64,000 nt of DNA from Paenibacillus cellulositrophicus (GCF_009363095.1 NZ_CP045295.1:4080001-4144000), one strand, 5' to 3'; numbered from the stretch's first letter, positions 1-8,728 are shown. Notes: generated from the letters alone by a model not told the origin. Program-made: numbers and translations.

Positions 1-365
1 ACGAAGGCAAGCTGAGCGCTTACGGCGCGGGCTCCCGCTTCGGCCTGATCCACGATGTGCTGGGCTTTACGCCGGTGGATGCAAACATTGAAGCTTCTAC
101 GCACGGTCAAAGCGTCACATCCGAATACGTAGCCGAGAAGAATCCGGACTACCTGTTCGTCGTGGACCGCGGCGCGGCTGTGGCCGGAGAAGGCGGAGAA
201 TCCGTGTCCGCCAAGCAGACGGTGGAGAACGATCTGATCAAAAATACGAAAGCCTTCAAAGAAGGGCACATCGTCTATCTTGACCCGAACTACTGGTACC
301 TCTCCGGCGGCGGACTGCTGTCGGTACAGGAGATGGTCAAGGAAGTCGGAGCAAGCATTCAGTAG
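1..365 (+). CDS. Siderophore ABC transporter substrate-binding protein, C-terminal part
   Basis: The gene enters from the left edge; the reading frame is open from base 3 and about 121 C-terminal residues are visible, so the signal peptide and N-lobe are missing. The sequence (SVTSEYVAEKNPDYLFVVDR, then a tail with the motif DPNYWYLSGGG) fits the C-lobe of periplasmic-binding-protein fold receptors of the FatB/YclQ group, which in Bacillus bind petrobactin and related catecholate siderophores. The protein would be a membrane-anchored lipoprotein delivering the ligand to an FecCD-type permease. The usual permease and ATPase genes would lie to the left, outside the window. Substrate assignment is by family resemblance only. 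A terminator follows directly, so this is the last gene of its operon. Confidence 0.85.
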   Translation, partial: EGKLSAYGAGSRFGLIHDVLGFTPVDANIEASTHGQSVTSEYVAEKNPDYLFVVDRGAAVAGEGGESVSAKQTVENDLIKNTKAFKEGHIVYLDPNYWYLSGGGLLSVQEMVKEVGASIQ

Positions 366-407
366 TTAGGCAAAGAGTGCGCGGCCGTTGAGGCGCGTTA
401 CTTCCCG

Positions 408-447
408 GAGCTGTCGCGGAGGTCCGTAAGGACGCCGCGGCGGTTTT
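408..447 (+). terminator. Rho-independent terminator after the siderophore receptor gene
   Basis: A GC-rich dyad, with GTCC-GTAA-GGAC at its core and G/C-rich outer arms, is followed by TTTTTT. It sits 45 bases after the stop of the siderophore receptor gene and before the convergent gene ending at 469. Confidence 0.6.
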
Positions 448-468
448 TTGCGTTTCTTCTCTGCCCCC

Positions 469-807
469 TTATCGCTGCGGTTCCGCCAGCATCAGGAAGT
501 AGGTGACCAGATAAGCGCAAGAGGTTGCTCCAAACCATGCAAATATGCCCGGGGTCATCGCGAGGTACAAACTAATGGGCAGGGACCAAAGAAAAGCGAT
601 CAGCATAAGCGCTTTAAGGCGAAACCATGCAGATACGATCGCAAGGGCAGCCGGCACGCACAGCGTAAAGAAGGTGATTTGAAGGGGGCGGGTTTCGAGG
701 CTGGATGAATACGGATTGAAAAAGCCCAGCATCATCCAAAGCAGGATGGTGGCTGTACCGGCAATCGTTGCGAGCAGAGCTGCCGGGCGTCTGAGTTGAC
801 GTATCAT
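469..807 (-). CDS. Small four-helix membrane protein, function unknown
   Basis: A 112-residue protein made almost entirely of four predicted membrane helices (about residues 9-31, 41-60, 65-85 and 87-108) joined by short polar loops; no catalytic or binding motif is visible. The ATG is preceded by AGAGGTG at a good distance. It lies just downstream of the lipoprotein gene on the same strand with a 50-base gap, so the two may be cotranscribed. I do not recognise the family; the call rests on reading-frame quality, ribosome site and hydrophobic pattern. Confidence 0.6.
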   Translation of the reverse strand: MIRQLRRPAALLATIAGTATILLWMMLGFFNPYSSSLETRPLQITFFTLCVPAALAIVSAWFRLKALMLIAFLWSLPISLYLAMTPGIFAWFGATSCAYLVTYFLMLAEPQR

Positions 808-857
808 CGATAAAACACCTCTTTCGTCACCTTAATGAATCGGGTTGACCCCGACAT

Positions 858-1433
858 CTACTTATCTATCGGTTCCTTTTCTTCCCCATCTTGGCCGCTC
901 CTTCCGCCAGAACCGGGGGTTACCTCCAATTCAGAAAAGGGCGACTGGTGGACCATAAAGAAGAAACGGGAATGCCCCATAACGGACAGCTCTTGAGCTT
1001 CGTTATTCCCTTTTACGGTCATGCTGGTAATCTTCGGGTCAAACACTTTTCCGGCAAGAATATTCACATTACGCCCCTTCGCGGGTTGAACGGTAAAGCC
1101 CCCGGTCATATAAGGAGTATCCTCTCCTTGAAAGTTCCGATAGGGGGACAACCGGTACCACTGATACCCGCGGGACCCCTCGTTCACCCCACCCACTCCG
1201 AAGGCGCCGTATTTTTCGTAAAAGATGAGCTCTTCCCCGTCGACCGTAATGGTCGTGAGTACGTCGGACAGTTCAACCTGCTCTTCATGAAGGCCATATT
1301 CTACGGCCTGTTCAGCACTGTGAAACCATGGAGAGCCGGGCGACGCCGACGTTGCACGGCTGCAGCCTATCAACAGACAGATGACATATAACACAACCGG
1401 TACCATGACCAGTCTGGTTTGAATTTTGATCAC
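858..1433 (-). CDS. Putative lipoprotein, function unknown
   Basis: A 191-residue protein with a lipoprotein signal: a basic start, a hydrophobic core, and the lipobox LIGC with the lipidated cysteine at residue 24. The mature part is Gly-, Tyr- and Phe-rich (EKYGAFGVGGVNEGSRGYQW) and ends in a polar tail. The start is GTG, supported by AAGGAGGT seven bases upstream; no in-frame ATG lies in the first positions. It is expected on the outer face of the cytoplasmic membrane. No family is recognised. It is followed by a small membrane protein gene on the same strand. Confidence 0.65.
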   Translation of the reverse strand: MIKIQTRLVMVPVVLYVICLLIGCSRATSASPGSPWFHSAEQAVEYGLHEEQVELSDVLTTITVDGEELIFYEKYGAFGVGGVNEGSRGYQWYRLSPYRNFQGEDTPYMTGGFTVQPAKGRNVNILAGKVFDPKITSMTVKGNNEAQELSVMGHSRFFFMVHQSPFSELEVTPGSGGRSGQDGEEKEPIDK

Positions 1434-1628
1434 GGCTGTACCTCCTTCTCATACCTCAAAACCCAACGTCCTTTACTCTTAAACGTTAATCTGTGATAAA
1501 AGTTGGCTGATGGCATCATTTCACCACCCGACCTCCATCCTATTGTGCGGCAAATCGGGAATATGCTTAAATAACAGAAAGGGTTAAAAACGGTCGCCAA
1601 CATGCGCGGTTGAAGAAAGGGGGCGAGG

Positions 1629-2789
1629 ATGGTGGCCCAGCTGGATTTTGATCCAAGCGGATATACGGTCAGTTACCAGGAGGAGCGCATTTCGCTGCTT
1701 GCCAAAGAGTATGCGCTGCTGCAATTTTTATACAGCCATCGCGGTCAGGCTTTTAGCCGGGAACAGCTGCTGGACCGGGTATGGCCGATGGAATATCCAG
1801 TGGAGCGGACGGTGGACGACCACATTTACCGTCTGCGTAAGAAGCTGCGTCCTTGGAGTAACCGGGTCTTTCTGAACACGGTGCGCGGCTATGGCTACAG
1901 CCTGACGGTCAAAGAGCCGGATCTCCGCAATCCGTCGATGCAGGATACCGAGCTGCAGGCCCAAATGCGGCAGCTGATGAACAAGTACCTCATGTACGGT
2001 CAATGCAAATCGATGATTACGCTGGCGAGCCAGCAGGATCTGCTCGGGTTTGAGCTGCCCCCGTCCCACCTGATTTTTATTCGGTACGCGCAGGCGGATA
2101 TCCACTGGTTTTTAACGGATACCGAATTCCCGCTGTCGAGCAAGCTGTATTATTTGCTGCATTTTTACTTGTACTTTTATCATGAACAGGGAAAATGCCT
2201 GGATTATTTCGAGCGAACCATGGCCGCCAACATTGGTCCGGAGGATCATCAGCGGGAGCTGAGGATTTTAAATATTATCGGGCTGTATACCGACAACGGC
2301 CGGCCCGAAGAGGATCTGTCCAAGGTTGAGGCGGCATACGAGGCCGTTCGTGAAGCGGGGGGAGATCTGGATATTTTCAATGTCCATATCAAAATGGCGG
2401 AGATGTACGTCCACCTGGGTGCAGACAACCTGCCCGAAGCCGAACGCTGCGCGGGCGAAGTCGAACGGATGCTGGAGGAAACCCCGTATTTGCGGGAAAT
2501 TTGCTTTTATCACGGGCTTAAAGGCCGGTTGCTGCTCCGGCAGGGGAAACGCGCCGAGGCCGCGGCTGCCCTGAACTACGGCATTGAGGTTGGAGAGATG
2601 ACGCACAACGTGCCGCTGATCGTCGGATCGATCCGGGAAACGCTGGTTTTTCTGGAGCACAACGTGCAGGATCCACAGCTTCATCGCCAGTTTGCCGCGA
2701 AATACGCCGAATATAACCGGAAGTATCAACTGGAAGCCAATAAAGTGCCGATCGAAGAAAAAATCGAAAGCATCCTGGGTGCTGTCTGA
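1629..2789 (+). CDS. Winged-helix transcriptional regulator with TPR-like C-terminal region
   Basis: The 386-residue protein opens with an OmpR/PhoB-type winged helix (about residues 1-95; KEYALLQFLYSHRGQAFSREQLLDRVW, then RTVDDHIYRLRKKL and a wing ending VRGYGYSL, quoted here in pieces). No receiver domain precedes it, so it is not a normal response regulator. The remaining 290 residues are helical with Ala/Leu/Tyr spacing like TPR solenoids (for example AERCAGEVERMLEE and GRLLLRQGKRAEAAAALNYG). This is a SARP/LuxR-like design in which helical repeats sense a partner or peptide; that role is inferred. The MFS exporter starting 67 bases downstream on the same strand is the obvious target. Start ATG at 1629 follows a purine-rich AAGGGGGCGAGG site. 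Confidence 0.75.
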   Translation: MVAQLDFDPSGYTVSYQEERISLLAKEYALLQFLYSHRGQAFSREQLLDRVWPMEYPVERTVDDHIYRLRKKLRPWSNRVFLNTVRGYGYSLTVKEPDLRNPSMQDTELQAQMRQLMNKYLMYGQCKSMITLASQQDLLGFELPPSHLIFIRYAQADIHWFLTDTEFPLSSKLYYLLHFYLYFYHEQGKCLDYFERTMAANIGPEDHQRELRILNIIGLYTDNGRPEEDLSKVEAAYEAVREAGGDLDIFNVHIKMAEMYVHLGADNLPEAERCAGEVERMLEETPYLREICFYHGLKGRLLLRQGKRAEAAAALNYGIEVGEMTHNVPLIVGSIRETLVFLEHNVQDPQLHRQFAAKYAEYNRKYQLEANKVPIEEKIESILGAV

Positions 2790-2856
2790 TATTCCTCTGA
2801 TATTCCTTCGTTACAGTGAGAGTACGCCATATTCTGACTGAACGGAGGAATTTTTC

Positions 2857-4170
2857 ATGTCTACCCTTGTTACTGAGCCGCAGCCCCCCGCAAAATCGGT
2901 GTGGGCCAATCGCATCTATGCCAAAATGTTTACGGCTTACGCCATCTCGTCGTTCGGTGAATGGTTCGACGCCTTCGCGATCCAGGTTCTGGTCGCCTAC
3001 CGCTGGCAGGCCGATCCCTTAATGATTGCGCTGATCCCGGTCATGATGGCCCTGCCGGGCATCCTTCTCGGGTCGCTCGCAGGGGTGGTCGCCGACCGTT
3101 GGAAAAAGGTCAACCTGATGCTGATCGCCGATGCGGCCGAGACCGTTCTAACGGTCCTGCTGCTGTTTGCTCCCGGCATGCACTGGCTGCTGCCGCTATT
3201 GGCGCTGCGTGCCGCTATGGGCGTATTCCGCGTCCCGTCCCATCAGGCGCTGACACGCCAGGTGGTCCATGAGGATCAGCTGCTGAAGGCGACTTCCTAC
3301 AACGGTCTGGTCAACCAGTTCTCCAAAATCGCCGGTCCGCTGCTGGGTGCGGTCGTCCTGACGGTGCTATCCCCGCAGCTGTGCATTCTGATGAATGCCG
3401 TAACCCGGTTAATCTCCTGCCTGCTGCTGTTTACGCTGCGCCGTATCGAGGCAAATCATACGGCTCCTCAGGCGGACATGAATCCGGGTGAAAATGCTGG
3501 TCCGAAGCACGGACAAGGCTTCATCGAACAATGGAAGCAGGGATGGGCGGTGCTGCTGCAGCGCCGGATTCTGCTCACCACGCTGATCGTAAATATGACG
3601 GTCATCCTCATTATTCTTATGATTGATTTCCAATTTCCTACGCTCTACAGAGAGATTGCGCCGGATAACGAATCTCTTCTGGGCTGGATGGTCTCCTCAA
3701 CCGGCGTGGGTGCCGTAGCCACGATCATGATCTTGAACCGCCGGAACCGGATCGGTTACGGCACCGGAATCGGTGGTGGCATCGTCCTGGTAGGCGCTGC
3801 GATCGGAGCGATGGGGCTGCTGAGACCCGGTTCTCCGGAGATCTGGAGCATCGTGCTGGGCCTCGTCATCGGGATCGGCAACGGGCTGTTTATGGTGACG
3901 AACAATTACGCGCTGCAAAAAGAAACGCCGGAAGGGATGACCGGACGGATATTCGGCATTCAGAACATGATGTCCAGTACGATTATGATCGCAGCTCCAT
4001 TGGCCGGTGGTTTGCTGATCAAAGGATTTGGCGTGGGAGAGGTGTTCTGCGTCCTAGGCCTGCTCGTTCTTGTTTTTGGCCTCATCTGCCTTTTTCTGCA
4101 GCGGATACTCTGGCCGACGGACGCCAAGAAACGCGCCCATGAAGAACCCCTGCGGCAGGTATCCGGGTAG
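2857..4170 (+). CDS. MFS transporter, putative drug/macrolide-type efflux protein
   Basis: A 437-residue major facilitator with about 12 predicted membrane helices, close in style to the MFS_3/EntS-MefA group: the N-terminal stretch SFGEWFDAFAIQVLVAYRW, the loop GVVADRWKKV between helices 2 and 3 (the MFS motif A position), and VFRVPSHQALTRQVV in the third-fourth helix region. A polar central loop (about residues 200-225) separates the two halves. The ATG follows GGAGG with eight-base spacing. It is downstream of a winged-helix/TPR regulator and ends at a strong terminator, suggesting a two-gene efflux unit. The substrate cannot be read from sequence. Confidence 0.85.
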   Translation: MSTLVTEPQPPAKSVWANRIYAKMFTAYAISSFGEWFDAFAIQVLVAYRWQADPLMIALIPVMMALPGILLGSLAGVVADRWKKVNLMLIADAAETVLTVLLLFAPGMHWLLPLLALRAAMGVFRVPSHQALTRQVVHEDQLLKATSYNGLVNQFSKIAGPLLGAVVLTVLSPQLCILMNAVTRLISCLLLFTLRRIEANHTAPQADMNPGENAGPKHGQGFIEQWKQGWAVLLQRRILLTTLIVNMTVILIILMIDFQFPTLYREIAPDNESLLGWMVSSTGVGAVATIMILNRRNRIGYGTGIGGGIVLVGAAIGAMGLLRPGSPEIWSIVLGLVIGIGNGLFMVTNNYALQKETPEGMTGRIFGIQNMMSSTIMIAAPLAGGLLIKGFGVGEVFCVLGLLVLVFGLICLFLQRILWPTDAKKRAHEEPLRQVSG

Positions 4171-4281
4171 ACGGTGCTGCCTTGATCCTGTGCAGTCCGG
4201 ATAGCTCCCGGACATGAGAACTCCTTCTGCGAGCTCATCCAGAAGCGGCTTGGCAGCCAGACAAACAAAGCCTTAACAAAT

Positions 4282-4320
4282 ACAGCCCTGAGCCAATCAA
4301 CCGGCTCAGGGCTGTTTGTT
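4282..4320 (+). terminator. Strong rho-independent terminator
   Basis: Perfect 13-bp stem ACAGCCCTGAGCC (4282-4294) / GGCTCAGGGCTGT (4303-4315) with an eight-base loop and a short T-rich tail; it closes the MFS transcript. Confidence 0.85.
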
Positions 4321-4384
4321 CTGGCTGAAACTCCCCCTGCTTATTCTGTGAGCGAACTAAACAATGAAGAGGCTTGTATCCCGC

Positions 4385-4432
4385 ACTTTGGTCGGGGGCG
4401 GCATCGACCAAAGTCCAGGAAAAAGTCTGGAC
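4385..4432 (+). repeat. Two adjacent inverted repeats upstream of the membrane protein gene
   Basis: ACTTTGGTCG (4385-4394) pairs perfectly with CGACCAAAGT (4405-4414). A second dyad, GTCCAG (4413-4418) / CTGGAC (4427-4432), begins inside the right arm of the first, so the two hairpins compete for two bases. No T-run follows either one. They lie about 80-130 bases before the start at 4515 and could be an operator or an attenuator-like leader structure. Confidence 0.5.
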
Positions 4433-4514
4433 CCCGGATAGAATTGCCGGAACCTCCTTCTCTGTACAATAAGACGTAATCAATGCCAAAACGTTCGGAT
4501 GGAGGAGATTATTC

Positions 4515-5390
4515 ATGGAAATGGTCAATGTAAGGAGCGTGGGCGCCCGGTCGGCGTTCCGCTGGTTTGAAGGGGAGAAGTGGCTGGTCCTGACCGCTGT
4601 CTTGGGATTTCTGCTGTCCGCCTTCTGCGGAATCTGGACCCTTGTGAACGGGGCGGAAGTAGCCCCTGGGGGCAATGTTCAAAACGCATTTTCTTTTAAC
4701 GCTGCGATCGGGATATTTTTGCTGTCGACGGCTCTCATTATCCCGTATTCGGGTCTAGGACGAAGAGGCAGAGCCCTTTACCGCTACCCCTACATCGTGC
4801 TCGCACTGTATTCCTATTTTGCCGAAACGGTACAAAATTTCCGGGGAGTTAATCCCCGGTTTGTCAAAGACGGGTCCGCCTTTGACAAGGCAGTGGGCAA
4901 CGTTTTTGCGTTCATCGCCCTGCTGCTCGTCGTCTTTTATCTGTTCCTGGCCGCGCAGTATTTCCGTCGCAAAGTATACGCGGCTCATCCTGAGCTGGTG
5001 ACGGGCATCCGTTATGCCATGGTAGCCGTGATGCTGTCTTTTGCAGCGGGGATCTGGATTTCGGTTAACCAAGGCCGGACCGTGGGGCTGCATGGCAACA
5101 TTATTTGGCTGCACGGCTTGGGCTTCCACGCGCTTCAGGCCATCCCGCTCGTCGCCTGGCTGAGTACTCGGACTTCGCTCTCCATTTGGGTACGTCTCCG
5201 AATGATCCACCTGACGGGCATTTGCTACGTGCTTGGCTTGGTCTTCATCGGATGGCAGACTTTGTTGGGCCATACGGTTCTTGAATGGTCAACGCTCACT
5301 GTCGCTGCCGGCTTCTGCTTCCTGCTCTCCTTGGCTGCCGGTGCTTTGATGCTGCGCAACGCGGACGGATTATTGAGAAAAATGCATTGA
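4515..5390 (+). CDS. Polytopic membrane protein, function unknown
   Basis: A 291-residue protein with about eight predicted membrane helices, spread over the whole length after a short basic N-terminus. Two features stand out: a conserved-looking YRYPYIVLALYSYFAET stretch around residues 93-110, and a His-containing helix GNIIWLHGLGFHALQ around residues 193-207, which could be a metal or haem site, although that is only a guess. The ATG has GGAGG eight bases upstream. It sits alone between a terminator and a convergent glycosyltransferase gene; the dyads at 4385-4432 may control it. Family not recognised. Confidence 0.7.
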   Translation: MEMVNVRSVGARSAFRWFEGEKWLVLTAVLGFLLSAFCGIWTLVNGAEVAPGGNVQNAFSFNAAIGIFLLSTALIIPYSGLGRRGRALYRYPYIVLALYSYFAETVQNFRGVNPRFVKDGSAFDKAVGNVFAFIALLLVVFYLFLAAQYFRRKVYAAHPELVTGIRYAMVAVMLSFAAGIWISVNQGRTVGLHGNIIWLHGLGFHALQAIPLVAWLSTRTSLSIWVRLRMIHLTGICYVLGLVFIGWQTLLGHTVLEWSTLTVAAGFCFLLSLAAGALMLRNADGLLRKMH

Positions 5391-5428
5391 GTCATTTGTC
5401 TACAGCAAGCAGCCAGAGGAGTAACCTT

Positions 5429-6514
5429 TTAGGAGTACAGCGCCGCGAGCTTTTCGGCGGTCCGGCCCCATGTGTAATACTGAAGTACCATGCTGCGTCC
5501 GCTGCCGCCAAGGCTGCGCCGCAGCTCTTTGCTTTGCCCCAGTGTGACCAGATATTCCGCAAAACCTTCCGGACGCCAGTAGTCATCCACCAGGTAACCG
5601 TTTACCCCGTGCTTAATAATCTCAGGAATGCCGCCGATCTGCGAAGCGATGACCGGAAGCCCGGATGCCATCGCCTCGACGTTGACGAGGCCGAAGGCTT
5701 CGTGCCGCTGGGAGGGACAGACAAAGCAGTCAGCCATCCGGTAGATGTTGTGAATTTCGCTGTGGTTTTTGTTGCCGGTCCAGGTGACCGATACTCTCAG
5801 CTTGGCGGCCTCGGCTCTCAGCTTCCGGATATACCCCTCCTTGCTCCGGCCTGCAATCACAAGATGCAGAGGGACCTGTTTCCTTGCGATTTGCGCGGCC
5901 TTCAGCAGAACGGGCACGCCTTTTCTCGGGATGATCCGTCCAGTGAACAGCACGGTGAAGACATCCCCGATTCCATACCGGCTGCGGGCCTGCTCCCGCT
6001 CAAAATCGGTTGGCGGACGGAACCGGTCGGTGTCGACGCCAAGCTCGACCGTACGTATTTTGTGCGCTTGTGAGGGAAACCGTACGGACAGCTTTTGCTT
6101 TAGCGAAGCGCTGTTGGCGACAATCCACCATGCATGCTTCAGTCTCGCGGCAACGAGCCGTGTCGAAGGCACGAACGTGAGCGAATGGAGAAACAGGGTT
6201 ACTTTGGCCTGGGGAAAAGCCCGCTGAATAGCAGCCATATATTGGGGACGGTTATCCACCTGGATGACATCGTAAGCTCTCCCTTGAATGAATCGAAGCA
6301 CCGACGCGAGGTAGACTTTGGAGCTGCCGGAACGGACCCTGACAATACGAACCCCCTCATCCGTGCTCTCCAGAGGCAGTCCCGCGGAGGCTCTGCTTAA
6401 GACGGTTACCGCATGCTTCTTGGCAAGCTGCCTGGCGATGGATAAAATGCAGATTTCCACCGAGCCGCTGCCGGGAACAGGGAGCCGTTCGGGGGCTACG
6501 ATCAGTATGTTCAT
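5429..6514 (-). CDS. Glycosyltransferase family 4 (GT-B fold)
   Basis: The 361-residue protein has the GT-B layout: an N-terminal acceptor domain starting MNILIVAPERLPVPGSGSVE and a C-terminal nucleotide-sugar domain with GRIIPRKGVPVLLKAA (about residues 200-216) and the retaining EX7E signature HEAFGLVNVEAMASG followed by PVIASQIGGIPEII. These are the marks of the GT4 family, which moves a sugar from a nucleotide donor to a lipid, protein or glycan. Start ATG is backed by GGGAGG. It is divergent from a YheC/YheD gene; in Bacillales CotSA-type GT4 enzymes and ATP-grasp coat proteins are found together, so a role in spore coat or surface glycan is a reasonable inference. Confidence 0.85.
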   Translation of the reverse strand: MNILIVAPERLPVPGSGSVEICILSIARQLAKKHAVTVLSRASAGLPLESTDEGVRIVRVRSGSSKVYLASVLRFIQGRAYDVIQVDNRPQYMAAIQRAFPQAKVTLFLHSLTFVPSTRLVAARLKHAWWIVANSASLKQKLSVRFPSQAHKIRTVELGVDTDRFRPPTDFEREQARSRYGIGDVFTVLFTGRIIPRKGVPVLLKAAQIARKQVPLHLVIAGRSKEGYIRKLRAEAAKLRVSVTWTGNKNHSEIHNIYRMADCFVCPSQRHEAFGLVNVEAMASGLPVIASQIGGIPEIIKHGVNGYLVDDYWRPEGFAEYLVTLGQSKELRRSLGGSGRSMVLQYYTWGRTAEKLAALYS

Positions 6515-6752
6515 GCCGCTTTCCTCCCTTACAGCAAAGATGCTGATCCCCGCACCTGCTGCTTCAATTGTTCCATTCTATTATTTATGCTTGCTCCCAT
6601 AAGGGAGTACGGGATTCCAGCCCAGAAACAGAATCTATTATTCTGCTTGCGGGATGAATGTCCTGTCCAGTCCGCCGTGCCTTGCATACAATAAACAGGT
6701 TTTGCAAGCGCGTTACAATCAATTTTGAAGACAGGACAGGAGAGATTGGTGG

Positions 6753-7502
6753 ATGGGGGAGAAGAACCGCACGGCAGTCGTCAGCAAGTGGATTAAAACG
6801 AAAGTGCTGCTTGGCAGCAAGGAAGTCCGGCCGTTTATGCTCGATACCCGTAAAATCAGCAAAACCGACCTGAAGGAGATGCTGAAGTCGTACCGTATGG
6901 TCTATGTCAAACCGGAAAACGGCACCCACGGCAAAGGGGTGATTCGGGCCGAACAGCTGGAGAACGGAGATTATACGTATCAGGTGGAGACGGTAAAAAA
7001 GACCTTCAGCAGCTATGATCCGTTCTATCAATCGCTGCAGAAGCTGACCGGGAAGCGAAGCTACCTGATTCAAAAAGGGATTCATCTCGTAAAGTATCGT
7101 AAGCGCCGTTTCGATATCCGGGTGATGGTGCAGCGGCGTCCTGGAGGAGATTGGGAGGCGACGGGTTTGATCGGAAGAGTCGCCCACGAAGGCAAAATCG
7201 TGACCAATTACCACAGCGGGGGCACGCCGATGGATGTCAAAACGCTGCTCGGGGCCCATTTGAATGAGAAAGAGACGGCTAAAGTCATCCAATCCCTGAA
7301 CGAGCTCGGAGTGACTACCGCAAAGCATCTGCACAAAAAGTACCCCGGTTTCCGGCACATCGGCCTGGACATCGGCTTTGACCGGACGTGGACGCCGTGG
7401 ATCATTGAAGTGAATACGAAGCCCGATCCGTACATTTTTAACCAGCTGAAGGACAAATCCATGTATCGTAAAGTGATGAAGTTCAGACAGGCTTGGAAGT
7501 AA
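6753..7502 (+). CDS. YheC/YheD-family ATP-grasp protein (spore-coat associated)
   Basis: A 249-residue protein with the ATP-grasp pattern of the YheC/YheD family: MVYVKPENGTHGKGVIRAE (the ATP-binding Lys and Gly-rich loop), SYLIQKGIHLV, RRFDIRVMVQRR, and the metal-binding end GLDIGFDRTWTPWIIEVNTK. Family members in Bacillus are associated with the endospore coat; their ligation reaction is not established. It is shorter than B. subtilis YheC or YheD and corresponds to the catalytic core. ATG at 6753 has AGGAGA upstream. The divergent neighbour is a GT4 glycosyltransferase, supporting a shared surface or spore role. A terminator follows. Confidence 0.85.
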   Translation: MGEKNRTAVVSKWIKTKVLLGSKEVRPFMLDTRKISKTDLKEMLKSYRMVYVKPENGTHGKGVIRAEQLENGDYTYQVETVKKTFSSYDPFYQSLQKLTGKRSYLIQKGIHLVKYRKRRFDIRVMVQRRPGGDWEATGLIGRVAHEGKIVTNYHSGGTPMDVKTLLGAHLNEKETAKVIQSLNELGVTTAKHLHKKYPGFRHIGLDIGFDRTWTPWIIEVNTKPDPYIFNQLKDKSMYRKVMKFRQAWK

Positions 7503-7544
7503 GCAAGCATCCACCGGATGCCGTTCATAAGCATTATATGCGGG

Positions 7545-7579
7545 GAAGGGCTCGGCTGAAGCGCCGGCCTTCTTTTTTT
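7545..7579 (+). terminator. Rho-independent terminator after the YheC/YheD gene
   Basis: GAAGG-GC-CGGC stem closing on a TGAA loop with the right arm GCCGGCCTTC, then TTTTTTT. Confidence 0.75.
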
Positions 7580-7634
7580 GTTCGACCAGACGAAGTAGAA
7601 AAATCAGCCTTCGCGACCTTAGCCCGGGGGAGTG

Positions 7635-7655
7635 TATAATCATTTAAAAATGATT
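7635..7655 (+). promoter_or_regulatory. -10 element overlapped by a perfect palindrome
   Basis: TATAAT (7635-7640) is a consensus -10 hexamer. Overlapping it is the palindrome AATCATTT-AA-AAATGATT (7638-7655, 8-bp perfect arms), placed where a repressor would block the start site. No good -35 is visible at 17 bases. It lies about 50 bases upstream of the kinase-like gene. Confidence 0.5.
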
Positions 7656-7704
7656 CCTACGTAGGGCCGCTGGAGTAACACGGCACCCGTGCGAGGCGGA
7701 GGAG

Positions 7705-8679
7705 ATGAAGGAGATGGAGCTGCTCCACAGGGCGCTGTTGGACGCTGGAGCCGGAATGTTTGGACTGCGGAATGAAGAACTGGAAAAAACACACGCGTCG
7801 GAGCACAGTTTGATCGGCTCTTACCCGTATGGGGAGGGCAGGGTCTTTCTCCGCATCACGGAGGAGTCCCATAAAACGTATGCCCATATCCTGGGTGAAG
7901 TCCAGTGGGTGAGCTTTCTGGCTCAAGAAGGATTACATGTATCCAGCCCTGTCTGTTCGGCTCAGGGACGCCTGGCAGAGCAGATCTCCTTTCAAGAACG
8001 CCTCTATACGGCCGTTTGTTACGAAGGGGTTCCGGGGCAACCGTCGGGAGAATGCGCTGCCGACGAGGACTTGTATAAGCGCATGGGTGCGTTTATGGGC
8101 CGTATGCATCGCATTAGCAAGCATTATGTCCATCAGGATCCCTCCACGAAGCGCCCTGACTGGTCCGTTGAGGCAGACCGAGTGCAGCGAATAGACCTTC
8201 CGTCCTCGGAACGGGACATTGCCGGCCTGTACTGCAGTTTGCGCCGTTATATTTCCTCGCTTCCGGTAACGGCGGACGCTTACGGGCTTATCCATGCCGA
8301 TTTTCACTACGGCAACTTCTTTGTGAACGAGGGACGCTTATACCTGATTGATTTTGACGCCAGCCGATATTCCTGGTTCGTAGACGACATCGCCGTGGCT
8401 GCTTTTTTCGCCGGGATGATGGGAGAGGCAGGGGACTTGGGAACGAACATGGGGCCACATTGGTTCCTGCGTCCTTTTTTAGATGGGTACCGCACCGAGC
8501 ATGATCTGGACGAACGCTGGCTGAGAGAGATGCCGTATTTTATGAAGCTGAGGGAAATGGGCCGTTATATCAAGCTGTATCAGGCCTGTGAAGGGGACCT
8601 GGATCGGCTTCATCCATGGGGACGGTCGTTCATGACAGGCCGAAAGGCACTTATAATCGGCAGCTTCCCCGAATGTTAA
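7705..8679 (+). CDS. APH-fold phosphotransferase (aminoglycoside/choline kinase-like)
   Basis: A 324-residue kinase-like protein of the phosphotransferase enzyme family. The catalytic Brenner motif HADFHYGNFF (about residues 199-208, catalytic Asp in HAD, metal-binding Asn) and the second metal motif LIDFDAS are intact, followed by the helical C-terminal lobe typical of APH and SrkA/YihE-type kinases. Substrate could be a sugar, amino alcohol, protein or antibiotic; sequence alone does not decide. Two ATG codons nine bases apart (7705 and 7714) both have a usable purine-rich site; the first is given. The gene is monocistronic between terminators, with a palindrome over its -10. Confidence 0.8.
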   Translation: MKEMELLHRALLDAGAGMFGLRNEELEKTHASEHSLIGSYPYGEGRVFLRITEESHKTYAHILGEVQWVSFLAQEGLHVSSPVCSAQGRLAEQISFQERLYTAVCYEGVPGQPSGECAADEDLYKRMGAFMGRMHRISKHYVHQDPSTKRPDWSVEADRVQRIDLPSSERDIAGLYCSLRRYISSLPVTADAYGLIHADFHYGNFFVNEGRLYLIDFDASRYSWFVDDIAVAAFFAGMMGEAGDLGTNMGPHWFLRPFLDGYRTEHDLDERWLREMPYFMKLREMGRYIKLYQACEGDLDRLHPWGRSFMTGRKALIIGSFPEC

Positions 8680-8683
8680 AAAT

Positions 8684-8728
8684 GCAGCCATTGTCCAGCG
8701 GGTAAACCCGCAGTCAAGGCTGCTTTTT
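8684..8728 (+). terminator. Bipartite hairpin terminator
   Basis: Outer stem GCAGCC/GGCTGC and inner stem GCGGG-TAAA-CCCGC, then TTTTT. It ends the kinase transcript, and the mirrored arms may serve the convergent DUF2500 gene. Confidence 0.75.
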
